From NCBI GenBank assembly GCA_903834645.1, contig CAILKA010000572.1, positions 1-7,449 of the forward strand: a DNA stretch of 7,449 bases, read 5' to 3'. A program made the position numbers and the translations under genes. The stretch comes from an uncultured beta proteobacterium (GTDB taxonomy: Bacteria > Pseudomonadota > Gammaproteobacteria > Burkholderiales > Burkholderiaceae_C). The notes under the pieces are model-generated. The model saw nothing but the letters and a program-made list of their open reading frames with translations, did not search any database and had not been told where the DNA came from. Below, one piece after another: positions 1 to 5,218 of the stretch; within the stretch, counting starts at the first letter, position 1, and the number at the start of each line of letters is the position of its first letter.

Positions 1-2
1 TC

Positions 3-1043
3 GGCCAGGCCTTCCCCTACACGCCCATCGCCAACCCGCGCTACATGGTGGCCGACTGGGAGTTCGGCATCCGTGACGAGGAGATGCAGAAGGTCGTTGA
101 CGAGGCACGCGGCAAGGGGGCGCAGCTCGTCGTCTTGCTGTCGCACAACGGCATGGACGTGGACCTCAAGATGGCCAGCCGCGTGCGCGGCATCGACGCG
201 ATCTTCGGTGGCCACACGCACGACGGCGTGCCGGTGGCGGTGCCGGTGAGGAACGCGGGCGGCACCACGCTCGTGACGAACGCCGGCAGCAACGGCAAGT
301 TCCTCGGCGTGATGGACTTCGAGGTCAAGGGCGGCCGGGTCGCGAACTTCCGCTACCGGCTGCTGCCGGTCTTTGCCAACGTGCTGAAGGCCGACCCGGA
401 GATGCAGGCGCTGATCGGCAGGATCCGCGCGCCCTACGAGGCCAGGCTGGGCGAGACGCTGGCCGTGACGGACGGCCTGCTCTTTCGGCGCGGCAACTTC
501 AACGGCAGCTGGGACCAGCTCGTGTGCGACGCGCTGACGGACGTGCAGGATGCGCAGATCGCCTTCAGCCCGGGCTTTCGCTGGGGCACGACGCTGCTGC
601 CGGGCCAGGCCATCACGCGCGAGCTCATGATGGACCAGCTCGCCATCACCTACCCCTACGCCACCGTCACGCCCATGACGGGCGAGACCATCAAGACCGT
701 GCTCGAGGACGTGGCCGACAACCTCTTCAACCCCGACCCCTACTACCAGCAAGGCGGCGACATGGTGCGCGTGGGCGGGCTGCAGTACACGATCACGCCC
801 GGTGCGCGCATGGGCTCGCGCATCTCCGACATGCGCCTGAGCGGCCAGCTGCTCGAGGCGGGCAAGACCTACAAGGTGGCAGGCTGGGCACCTGTGGCCG
901 AGGAGGCCAGCAAGGCCGGCCTCAAGCCGGTGTGGGACGTGGTGGAGACGTGGCTGAAATCGCGCCCCGGGCGGCGCGTGACGGCCCGGACCCTCAACAC
1001 GCCGCGGATCGTGGGAGTCGCGGGCAACCCAGGCCTGGCCTGA
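3..1043 (+). CDS. soxB: SoxB, thiosulfohydrolase of the Sox system (5' truncated by window edge)
   Basis: SoxB is the periplasmic, di-manganese enzyme that hydrolyses the terminal sulfone from the cysteine S-sulfonate carried by SoxYZ, releasing sulfate. The reading frame is open from base 3 (GQAFPYTPIANPRYM, a characteristic SoxB stretch) to TGA at 1041-1043. That gives 346 residues, roughly the C-terminal 60% of a protein usually near 560-570 aa, and the N-terminus lies outside the window. Visible signatures are the metallophosphatase-type metal-binding motifs LLSHNGMDVD (about 135-165) and GGHTHDGVP (about 208-235). The 5'-nucleotidase-like C-terminal domain follows, with FNGSWDQLVCDALTD, AFSPGFRWG and GGDMVRVGGL. 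The ATG at 45 is internal and not a true start. The gene converges on soxF with a stem-loop between them. The family call is secure. Confidence 0.95.
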   Translation, partial: GQAFPYTPIANPRYMVADWEFGIRDEEMQKVVDEARGKGAQLVVLLSHNGMDVDLKMASRVRGIDAIFGGHTHDGVPVAVPVRNAGGTTLVTNAGSNGKFLGVMDFEVKGGRVANFRYRLLPVFANVLKADPEMQALIGRIRAPYEARLGETLAVTDGLLFRRGNFNGSWDQLVCDALTDVQDAQIAFSPGFRWGTTLLPGQAITRELMMDQLAITYPYATVTPMTGETIKTVLEDVADNLFNPDPYYQQGGDMVRVGGLQYTITPGARMGSRISDMRLSGQLLEAGKTYKVAGWAPVAEEASKAGLKPVWDVVETWLKSRPGRRVTARTLNTPRIVGVAGNPGLA

Positions 1044-1070
1044 ATCGCCCGCACGCGCCGAGCCACTCCC

Positions 1071-1100
1071 TGCACCGGCGCATCCGCTGCGCCGGCTGCA
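1071..1100. terminator. Stem-loop between convergent soxB and soxF, candidate bidirectional terminator
   Basis: CCGGCGCA (1075-1082) and TGCGCCGG (1088-1095) form a perfect 8-bp stem around the 5-nt loop TCCGC. Outside this, TGCA at 1071-1074 can pair with TGCA at 1097-1100 if C1096 is bulged, extending the stem to 12 bp. It lies in the 74-bp gap between two convergent stop codons, where a bidirectional terminator is expected. No clear T-tract is present on either side, so intrinsic termination is not proven and Rho may contribute. Confidence 0.55.
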
Positions 1101-1117
1101 TCAGCGGCCCGGACGGG

Positions 1118-2404
1118 TCACACGGCCAGCATGTCGGCCCAGATGTTGTCGGCCCAGCTCAGCGCGTAGCGCCCCTCCAGGGCGCTGGCCGCTGCCGATA
1201 CGCCTCCGGAGCCCGGGACCGTCTTGAAGGTCTTGTCCTTGGCGTCGTACTGGTGCACGGAGGCGACGTGGACGACGTCATCTTTCGTCACGAAGCTGTA
1301 GCAGGTGTTCATCACCACCGGCGTCGGGTTCACCGCCTCGCCCTTGAGGAGCTGGATGATGGCCGCGGCCGCCACCTTGGCGTGCTGGTTGGCCATGTGG
1401 CCCGACTTGGGCATGGCCGGCGCGGAGAAGGTGGAGTCACCCAGGACGTGGATGCCCTTGGCGGCGGTGGACTCCATCGTCAGCCAGTCCACGCCCACCC
1501 AGCGGTTGTTGACGTTGACCAGACCCGCCGTACGCGCGATGTCTCCCGCGCGCTGGGGCGGGATGACGTTGAGCACGTCGGCGCGCACGTCCTCGAACTC
1601 GAGCTTGGCGGTGTTGCCGGCGACCTCCTTGAGCTCGGCATTGGGCCGGTACTCGAGGATGCCGGTGTAGTGGTCCTTGAAGGCCTTCTCGAAGAGCGCC
1701 TTCTTGGACTGCACTTCGGGGTTGGCATCGAGCACCAGGACCTTGGATTTCGGCTTGGCGGCCTTCAGGTAGCTGGCCACCATGCACGCGCGCTCGTAGG
1801 GGCCGGGCGGGCAGCGGTAGGGCACCTTGGGGATCGACATCGCGAAGACGCCGCCATCGGGCATGGCCTCGAGCTGGCGGCGCAGCGCCAGCGTCTGCGG
1901 GCCGGCCTTCCAGCTGTGCGCGATGCGCCCGCTGTCCACGGCCGCCTGCAGGCCGCCGATTTCGTTGAACATGAAGTCGATGCCGGGAGACAGCACCAGC
2001 CGGTCGTAGGCGAGCTCACCCCCGCCAGCCAGGCGCACCTTGCGCGCCGCGGCGTCGATGGCCACGACCTCGCCTTGCACCATCTTCACGCCCATGGCCT
2101 TCAGGCCGTCGTAGCCGCGCGTGACGTCGGCGATCTGGCGGTGCCCGCCGATCACGAGGTTGCTGATCGGGCACGAGACGAAGGAGGTGTTGCGCTCCAC
2201 GAGGGTGACGTCGACGTTGCCGCCCCACATCTTCAGGTAGCGAGCGGCCGTGGCGCCGCCGAAGCCGCCCCCGACCACGACCACGCGACCGATGGACGGG
2301 CCCGAGCCGGTGGTGGCGCAGCCCGCGAGCGTGAGGCCTCCCAGCGCCGCGCCGGCGCCGAGCAGTTGACGACGGGACAAGCCCGAAAGATTCATGCGGT
2401 TCAT
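1118..2404 (-). CDS. soxF: SoxF/FccB, FAD subunit of flavocytochrome c sulfide dehydrogenase
   Basis: This 428-aa periplasmic flavoprotein belongs to the FCSD family, which oxidises sulfide or reactivates SoxYZ and passes electrons to the partner heme subunit. The N-terminus has a Tat-type signal, with twin arginines at residues 11-12 in LSRRQLLG, then a hydrophobic stretch ending in LAGC (C29), a lipobox-like sequence. The FAD-binding Rossmann motif VVVVGGGFGG is at 41-50. C78 in FVSCPISNLVIGG aligns by pattern with the cysteine that covalently binds FAD in Allochromatium FccB. C198 (PYRCPPGPYERA) and C368 (NTCYS) match the redox-active cysteine pair. A second FAD motif, GIHVLGDST, lies near 318-325. 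ATG 2404 was chosen over an upstream in-frame ATG at 2452, which falls inside soxE, because GTGAGG sits 8 bases upstream of it and the Tat signal then starts normally. It follows soxE by 10 bp, so the two are probably co-transcribed. soxF versus fccB is a naming choice; the sox context favours soxF. Confidence 0.92.
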   Translation of the reverse strand: MNRMNLSGLSRRQLLGAGAALGGLTLAGCATTGSGPSIGRVVVVGGGFGGATAARYLKMWGGNVDVTLVERNTSFVSCPISNLVIGGHRQIADVTRGYDGLKAMGVKMVQGEVVAIDAAARKVRLAGGGELAYDRLVLSPGIDFMFNEIGGLQAAVDSGRIAHSWKAGPQTLALRRQLEAMPDGGVFAMSIPKVPYRCPPGPYERACMVASYLKAAKPKSKVLVLDANPEVQSKKALFEKAFKDHYTGILEYRPNAELKEVAGNTAKLEFEDVRADVLNVIPPQRAGDIARTAGLVNVNNRWVGVDWLTMESTAAKGIHVLGDSTFSAPAMPKSGHMANQHAKVAAAAIIQLLKGEAVNPTPVVMNTCYSFVTKDDVVHVASVHQYDAKDKTFKTVPGSGGVSAAASALEGRYALSWADNIWADMLAV

Positions 2405-2412
2405 CGTCGGTG

Positions 2413-2418
2413 CCTCAC
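2413..2418 (-). promoter_or_regulatory. Ribosome binding site that fixes the soxF start
   Basis: On the minus strand, GTGAGG overlaps the soxE stop codon and lies 8 bases upstream of the ATG at 2404. It supports that start over the in-frame ATG codons at 2452 and 2395, and suggests translational coupling of soxF to soxE. Confidence 0.55.
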
Positions 2419-2780
2419 TTCTTGGGCTGCTGCGCGGCGAAAAAGCCGGCAACCAGGCGGATCTGCTCGTCGGTGTAGCCCTTGGCGATCTGGTGCATGA
2501 TCGTCGTCCCGGGCAGGGTGCCGGCCTTGTAGGCGTTCATCATCACGATGATCTTTTCGGCCGGCTCGCCCGCCAGGCTCTTCATCTCCCCGCGCGCCTG
2601 CCCGTTGGTGCCGTGGCAGTTGGCGCACGTGGCAGCCAGGTTGCGAGCCAGATGCGAGGTCGCTGCGGGTGTGGCCGCAGCGGCTGGCGCAGGTGCGGTC
2701 TGTGCCTGCGCGGCACAGGCCAGTGTGAGGCCGGCTGCCGCCAATGCCAGCGCCGTCCAGGCGTCTCGTAGGGTGCGCAT
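2415..2780 (-). CDS. soxE: SoxE/FccA, monoheme cytochrome c subunit of sulfide dehydrogenase
   Basis: This 121-aa secreted cytochrome is the likely electron-accepting partner of the flavoprotein encoded just downstream. Residues 1-26 form a Sec signal peptide (MRTLRDAW, a hydrophobic core, then AQA before the mature start). An Ala/Pro/Thr-rich linker runs to about residue 41. The single heme-binding motif CANCH is at 52-56, and M95 in TIMHQIAKGYTDEQI is the expected axial methionine. There is one heme only; the classic Allochromatium FccA and Paracoccus SoxE are diheme proteins of about twice this size, so this is the short one-domain type. The reading frame extends upstream to an ATG at 2924, but ATG 2780 is preferred. 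It has GGAGA 8 bases upstream and begins a proper signal peptide, whereas the 48-residue extension is basic and proline-rich and looks untranslated. It is the first gene of the leftward soxEF unit. Confidence 0.9.
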   Translation of the reverse strand: MRTLRDAWTALALAAAGLTLACAAQAQTAPAPAAAATPAATSHLARNLAATCANCHGTNGQARGEMKSLAGEPAEKIIVMMNAYKAGTLPGTTIMHQIAKGYTDEQIRLVAGFFAAQQPKK

Positions 2781-2788
2781 CTTCCTTG

Positions 2789-2793
2789 TCTCC
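2789..2793 (-). promoter_or_regulatory. Ribosome binding site deciding the soxE start
   Basis: GGAGA on the minus strand lies 8 bases before the ATG at 2780, an ideal Shine-Dalgarno spacing. It rules against the longer in-frame start at 2924. Confidence 0.7.
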
Positions 2794-2819
2794 TTGATGA
2801 AACCCGGTGCGATTGTGGG

Positions 2820-2843
2820 CCACGGCCGGCCAGCCGGGCGTGG
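2820..2843. repeat. GC-rich inverted repeat upstream of soxE
   Basis: CCACG (2820-2824) pairs with CGTGG (2839-2843), and CCGGC (2826-2830) pairs with GCCGG (2833-2837). One G/G mismatch lies between the arms, and the centre is the two bases CA. The arms are nearly contiguous, so it reads better as a DNA palindrome than as an RNA hairpin, although a larger loop is possible. It lies 40 bases upstream of the soxE start, in its probable leader or promoter. A binding site for a second regulator or a leader structure are both possible. In such GC-rich DNA it could also be chance. Confidence 0.35.
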
Positions 2844-2899
2844 AACCCTCGCGCGCCCCTGGGTGATCACTCGGCCGCAGGCGCCCCGCGCCAGGGAGG

Positions 2900-2929
2900 T
2901 TGACCGCTCGGAGGCCGCATACATATCGT
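2900..2929 (+). promoter_or_regulatory. Sigma70-like promoter for the soxH-arsR operon, near-leaderless
   Basis: TTGACC at 2900-2905 matches 5 of 6 bases of the -35 consensus. After an 18-bp spacer, TATCGT at 2924-2929 matches 4 of 6 bases of the -10 consensus (T, A, T and the final T). The predicted transcription start is about 2936-2937, only about 4-5 bases before the ATG at 2941. No Shine-Dalgarno sequence lies at a usable distance; GGAGG at 2910-2914 is too far upstream and would not be in the transcript. The elements are seen in the sequence; the start site is inferred. Confidence 0.5.
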
Positions 2930-2949
2930 AATATCAACACATGCTGATA
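2922..2949. promoter_or_regulatory. AT-rich candidate operator for the operon's ArsR-family repressor
   Basis: This short AT-rich island stands out in very GC-rich DNA and overlaps the predicted -10 element and the start codon. ATAT (2923-2926) and ATAT (2931-2934) form an inverted repeat with a 4-bp spacer. ATATC also recurs as a direct repeat at 8-bp spacing (2923-2927, 2931-2935). In addition, TATCA (2932-2936) and TGATA (2945-2949) are inverted across 8 bp. ArsR-family dimers bind AT-rich imperfect dyads at this kind of position, so repression of the rightward operon is a reasonable inference. Which dyad is used cannot be told from sequence alone. Confidence 0.45.
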
Positions 2950-3888
2950 CTGAAGCGCGCCGCCTCGGCATTTGCCCTGATGGCGGTGTTCGCCACCGGC
3001 TCGGCGCAGTCGACGACGCCCCAAGCCATCGAGGTCGCTCCCGGGGCGTGGATGGTGCAAGGCCTGTCGGCACTGGGGTCGTCGGCCAACCGCAACTTCG
3101 TCTCCAACGCGGGTTTCGTGGCCACGGCCAGCGGCGTGGTGCTGATCGACGCGCTCGGCTCGCCCGAGCTGGCGCGCGAGCTGCAAGCCGAGATCGCGCG
3201 CAAGACGGGGCGCCGCGTGACGCACGTGATCGTCACCCACTACCACGCCGACCACATCTACGGGCTGCAGGTGTTTCGCGACGCGGGTGCCACCGTCATC
3301 GCGCACCGCGACGCCAGGCTGTACCTGAACTCCGACACGGCCCAGGCTCGCCTGCAGGCCAGCCGCGAGGAGCTCTTTCCGTGGATCGACGAGCACACGC
3401 GCCTGGTGCCAGCCGACCGCTGGATCGAGGGGCCCGAGACGCTGGAGCTCGGCGGGGTGCAATTCGTGCTCAAGCCTGTGGGCCCGGCGCACACGCCGGA
3501 GGACCTGATCGTGTGGGTACCGAGCCTGCGCACCGTCTTCGCGGGCGATCTCGTGTTTCGCGGGCGCGTGCCCTTCGTGGGGCAGGCCGACAGCGCTCGC
3601 TGGATCCACGGGCTCGATGCGCTGCTGAGCCTGGAGGCGGCCGTGGTGGTGCCCGGTCACGGCCCCGTCTCCCAGGCACAGCACCTGCGCGAAGACCTGC
3701 GGCTCACGCGCGACTACCTCGCATACCTGCGTGAGACGATGGGCGAGGCTGCGCGAAACCTCGAGCCCTTCGAGGAAGCCTATGCACGCACCGACTGGTC
3801 CCGCTTCGAGAAGCTGCCGCTGTTCGGCGTGGCCAACCGCATGAACGCCTACAACACCTACCTGCTGATGGAGGGGCTGGCGCGATGA
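2941..3888 (+). CDS. soxH: SoxH-like periplasmic metallo-beta-lactamase-fold thiol hydrolase
   Basis: This 315-aa exported metallo-beta-lactamase-fold protein matches SoxH of Paracoccus in length and setting. SoxH is a periplasmic zinc protein proposed to act on thiol substrates and is dispensable for thiosulfate oxidation in the species where it was tested. The related family is also named quinoprotein relay system zinc metallohydrolase. Residues 1-22 form a signal peptide (MLILKRAASA, hydrophobic core, TGSA). The metal site is complete: HYHADH at 100-105 (H100, H102, D104, H105), H184 in GPAHTPED, D203 in FAGDLVF and H240 in VPGHGP. The C-terminal helix region ends NRMNAYNTYLLMEGLAR. A TAA at 2929-2931 in frame upstream excludes an earlier start, and no Shine-Dalgarno precedes ATG 2941. 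It is the first gene of a four-gene operon and overlaps the next by ATGA. The fold and site are certain; the substrate is not. Confidence 0.82.
   Translation: MLILKRAASAFALMAVFATGSAQSTTPQAIEVAPGAWMVQGLSALGSSANRNFVSNAGFVATASGVVLIDALGSPELARELQAEIARKTGRRVTHVIVTHYHADHIYGLQVFRDAGATVIAHRDARLYLNSDTAQARLQASREELFPWIDEHTRLVPADRWIEGPETLELGGVQFVLKPVGPAHTPEDLIVWVPSLRTVFAGDLVFRGRVPFVGQADSARWIHGLDALLSLEAAVVVPGHGPVSQAQHLREDLRLTRDYLAYLRETMGEAARNLEPFEEAYARTDWSRFEKLPLFGVANRMNAYNTYLLMEGLAR
3870..3876 (+). promoter_or_regulatory. Ribosome binding site for the thioredoxin-like gene
   Basis: GGAGGGG lies within the 3' end of the hydrolase gene, 8 bases before the ATG at 3885. It is the only strong Shine-Dalgarno sequence in this operon. 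The thioredoxin-like gene may therefore be translated independently, while its neighbours rely on other means. Confidence 0.6.
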
Positions 3889-4415
3889 GGCGCCGCACGT
3901 TGCTGGCCTCGGCTTTGCCCTGGCCCGGGGGGGCGACCACGGCCCGGGTGGCTGGCATGCTGGCTGCGGCCGCCGCGTCACCCATGGCCCTGGGTGCCCC
4001 GGCGCAGCCGGGCGAGGCCGTGCGCTGGCCGACAGTACGGCTGCTCGACGGCCAGACCTGGTCGGCCGAGCAGGTGAAGGGCCAGGCCGTGGTGGTTGTC
4101 TTCTGGTCGACGACCTGCCCGTTCTGCCTGCGCCACAACGCACACGTGGAGAAGCTTCATCGCACGCTGGCGGGCAAGCCCGTGCAGATCCTCACCGCCG
4201 CCCGCGACCGCGATCCGGCGGCGGTGCGCCGCTATCTTCAGCGCCACGGCTACGGCTTTGCCGTGACGATGGACCACGAACCGCTGCAACAGGCGCTGGC
4301 CGCCCGCAAGGTGATCCCGCTGACCGTCACCGTGGACCGCCAGGGCCGGCTGCGGCAGGTGATCCCCGGTGAGATGTTCGAGGAGGACGTGATGGCCCTG
4401 CAGAACCTGACATGA
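3885..4415 (+). CDS. Periplasmic thioredoxin-like (TlpA/SoxW-type) protein with CPFC motif
   Basis: This 176-aa thioredoxin-fold protein is probably exported and acts as a thiol-disulfide reductant for cysteine-bound sulfur or for cytochrome maturation. The N-terminal 38 or so residues are signal-like: a basic MRRRTLLAS start, then an Ala-rich hydrophobic stretch ending ASPMALGAPA. The Arg-rich start is weakly Tat-like. The strand VVVVFWSTTCPFCLRHN (69-85) carries the redox pair C78/C81 as CPFC, and P145 in KVIPLTVTVD is the expected cis-proline. The end matches TlpA-like redoxins (DRQGRLRQVIPGEM). It resembles SoxW, the periplasmic thioredoxin of Paracoccus sox clusters. SoxW needs a membrane electron donor (SoxV/CcdA), which is not in this window, so soxW is suggested but not assigned. 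The ATG overlaps the hydrolase stop (ATGA) and the 3' end overlaps the next gene the same way. Confidence 0.8.
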   Translation: MRRRTLLASALPWPGGATTARVAGMLAAAAASPMALGAPAQPGEAVRWPTVRLLDGQTWSAEQVKGQAVVVVFWSTTCPFCLRHNAHVEKLHRTLAGKPVQILTAARDRDPAAVRRYLQRHGYGFAVTMDHEPLQQALAARKVIPLTVTVDRQGRLRQVIPGEMFEEDVMALQNLT

Positions 4416-4822
4416 TGGCGGCCGCCATGCGCTCGAAACTCCCTCGCCGGCCGCGCTGGGCCGTCTGCGCTGTGTGGATGGCTGCCAGCCTCGCTTGCGC
4501 GGCTGCCACCTCGCTCGCCTCCGAATCCGTGCCCGAGATCTTCCGCGATGCCGATCTCCCGCTGGGCAGCAAGCTGCTGGCCGAGCACCGCTGTGCCGAG
4601 TGTCACATCCGGCGCGTGGGCGGCGACGGCTCGGCCATCTACCGCCCCCAGGGGCGCATCCATTCGCCCGGGGCGCTTCGCGGCATGGTCGAGATGTGCA
4701 ACACCGAGCTCAAACTGCAGCTGTTCCCCGAGGAGGTGACGGCCATCGCCGCCGTCCTCGAGCGCGACCACTACCGCTTTGCTTCCCGCGAGAGACGCGC
4801 CACGCCCACCCAGCCACGATGA
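4412..4822 (+). CDS. Small exported monoheme cytochrome c in the soxH operon
   Basis: This is a 136-aa protein as annotated. Residues 6-38 look like a signal peptide (basic MRSKLPRRPRW, hydrophobic core, ATSLASES). The heme-attachment motif CAECH is at 61-65. The C-terminal half has SPGALRGMVEMCNTELKLQLFPEEVTAIAAVLERDHYRF-like character, listed here only in parts: M92 or M95 is the likely axial ligand, and C96 sits next to it. It is not one of the named Sox cytochromes I recognise (SoxA, SoxX, SoxD, SoxE). Its position between a thioredoxin-like protein and an ArsR sensor suggests it takes electrons from the module's thiol chemistry, which is inference. The start is uncertain: ATG 4412 overlaps the preceding stop as ATGA, an adjacent ATG follows at 4415, and ATG 4427 begins the best signal peptide. 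No Shine-Dalgarno is apparent, so translational coupling is likely. Confidence 0.82.
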   Translation: MMAAAMRSKLPRRPRWAVCAVWMAASLACAAATSLASESVPEIFRDADLPLGSKLLAEHRCAECHIRRVGGDGSAIYRPQGRIHSPGALRGMVEMCNTELKLQLFPEEVTAIAAVLERDHYRFASRERRATPTQPR

Positions 4823-5175
4823 AGACCCCGCCTGCCTCCCCCTCCGCGGCCGAAGAGTCGGACGCCGTCTTTGCCAGCGCCGCCGAGCTCTTCGGGCTGC
4901 TGTCCACGCCCATCCGGCTGAAGATCCTCAGCGCGCTGTGCACGGGCGAGAAGAACGTGTCGCAACTGCTGCGCGAAATCGACACCACCCAGCCCAACAT
5001 GAGCCAGCACCTGTCCACGCTCTACCGGGCCGGCATCCTGGGCCGCCGGCGCGACGCCACGCAGATCTACTACTCGATTGCCGACGAGCGCGCGGCTTCG
5101 GTGTGCCGCTCGGTGTGCACGCAGATCGCGATGGACATGGCCGAGGTGCCGCAGCGCGAGCCGCGCGCGGCCTGA
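4819..5175 (+). CDS. soxR: ArsR-family repressor, SoxR/BigR/SqrR-like sulfur sensor
   Basis: This 118-aa winged-helix repressor is of the ArsR/SmtB type. The sequence LFGLLSTPIRLKILSAL (24-40) is the typical dimer-core and first-helix region. The recognition helix is in DTTQPNMSQHLSTLYRAGIL (55-74), followed by the wing RRRDATQIYYSI (76-87). Cysteines occur at 41 (ALCTGEKNVS), 96 and 100 (SVCRSVC). One Cys near the start of the DNA-binding domain and one in the C-terminal helix is the arrangement seen in persulfide-responsive BigR and SqrR. There is no classic metal-binding ELCVCDL box, which argues against arsenic or metal sensing. In sox clusters this repressor is called SoxR, unrelated to the MerR-type redox SoxR of enterics. 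It is the last gene of the operon, coupled by ATGA to the cytochrome with no visible Shine-Dalgarno. It probably controls its own operon and perhaps soxEF from the AT-rich site before 2941. Confidence 0.85.
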   Translation: MKTPPASPSAAEESDAVFASAAELFGLLSTPIRLKILSALCTGEKNVSQLLREIDTTQPNMSQHLSTLYRAGILGRRRDATQIYYSIADERAASVCRSVCTQIAMDMAEVPQREPRAA

Positions 5176-5189
5176 GGCCCATCGCGCCC

Positions 5190-5217
5190 CCTGTCCGGGA
5201 GGACCGGTGCGGGCAGG
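5190..5217. terminator. Stem-loop between convergent arsR and proA, candidate terminator
   Basis: CCTGTCCG (5190-5197) pairs with CGGGCAGG (5210-5217) through 8 pairs, one of them a T-G wobble, around a 12-nt loop. The loop side also contains a competing CCGG/CCGG pairing (5195-5198 with 5204-5207). It fills most of the 43-bp gap between the two stop codons. No T-tract follows, so this is a weak intrinsic terminator at best. Confidence 0.4.
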
Positions 5218-5218
5218 C

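Noticed and set aside
524..2500. A 658-codon open frame on the + strand overlapping soxB and opposite soxF
   Set aside because: Its translation is low-complexity Arg/Ala/His/Gly-rich with no domain, and it lies across two well-supported genes. It is a GC-rich shadow frame.
2781..2924. Long N-terminal extension of soxE to the ATG at 2924
   Set aside because: GGAGA at 2789-2793 and the signal peptide support the start at 2780; the extension is basic and proline-rich and would bury the signal peptide.
2781..2940. Small RNA or riboswitch in the divergent intergenic region
   Set aside because: Apart from the 24-bp palindrome and the AT-rich operator/promoter candidate, I see no conserved riboswitch core and no terminator with a T-tract.
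2401..4143. A 580-codon open frame on the - strand opposite the soxH and thioredoxin genes
   Set aside because: It runs antisense to confident genes with intact catalytic motifs and is out of frame with soxE in the overlap. Its composition is typical of a shadow frame.
4819..5175. Arsenic or metal-responsive ArsR
   Set aside because: There is no ELCVCDL-type metal box and no arsenic genes nearby; the sox context and cysteine pattern favour a sulfur sensor.
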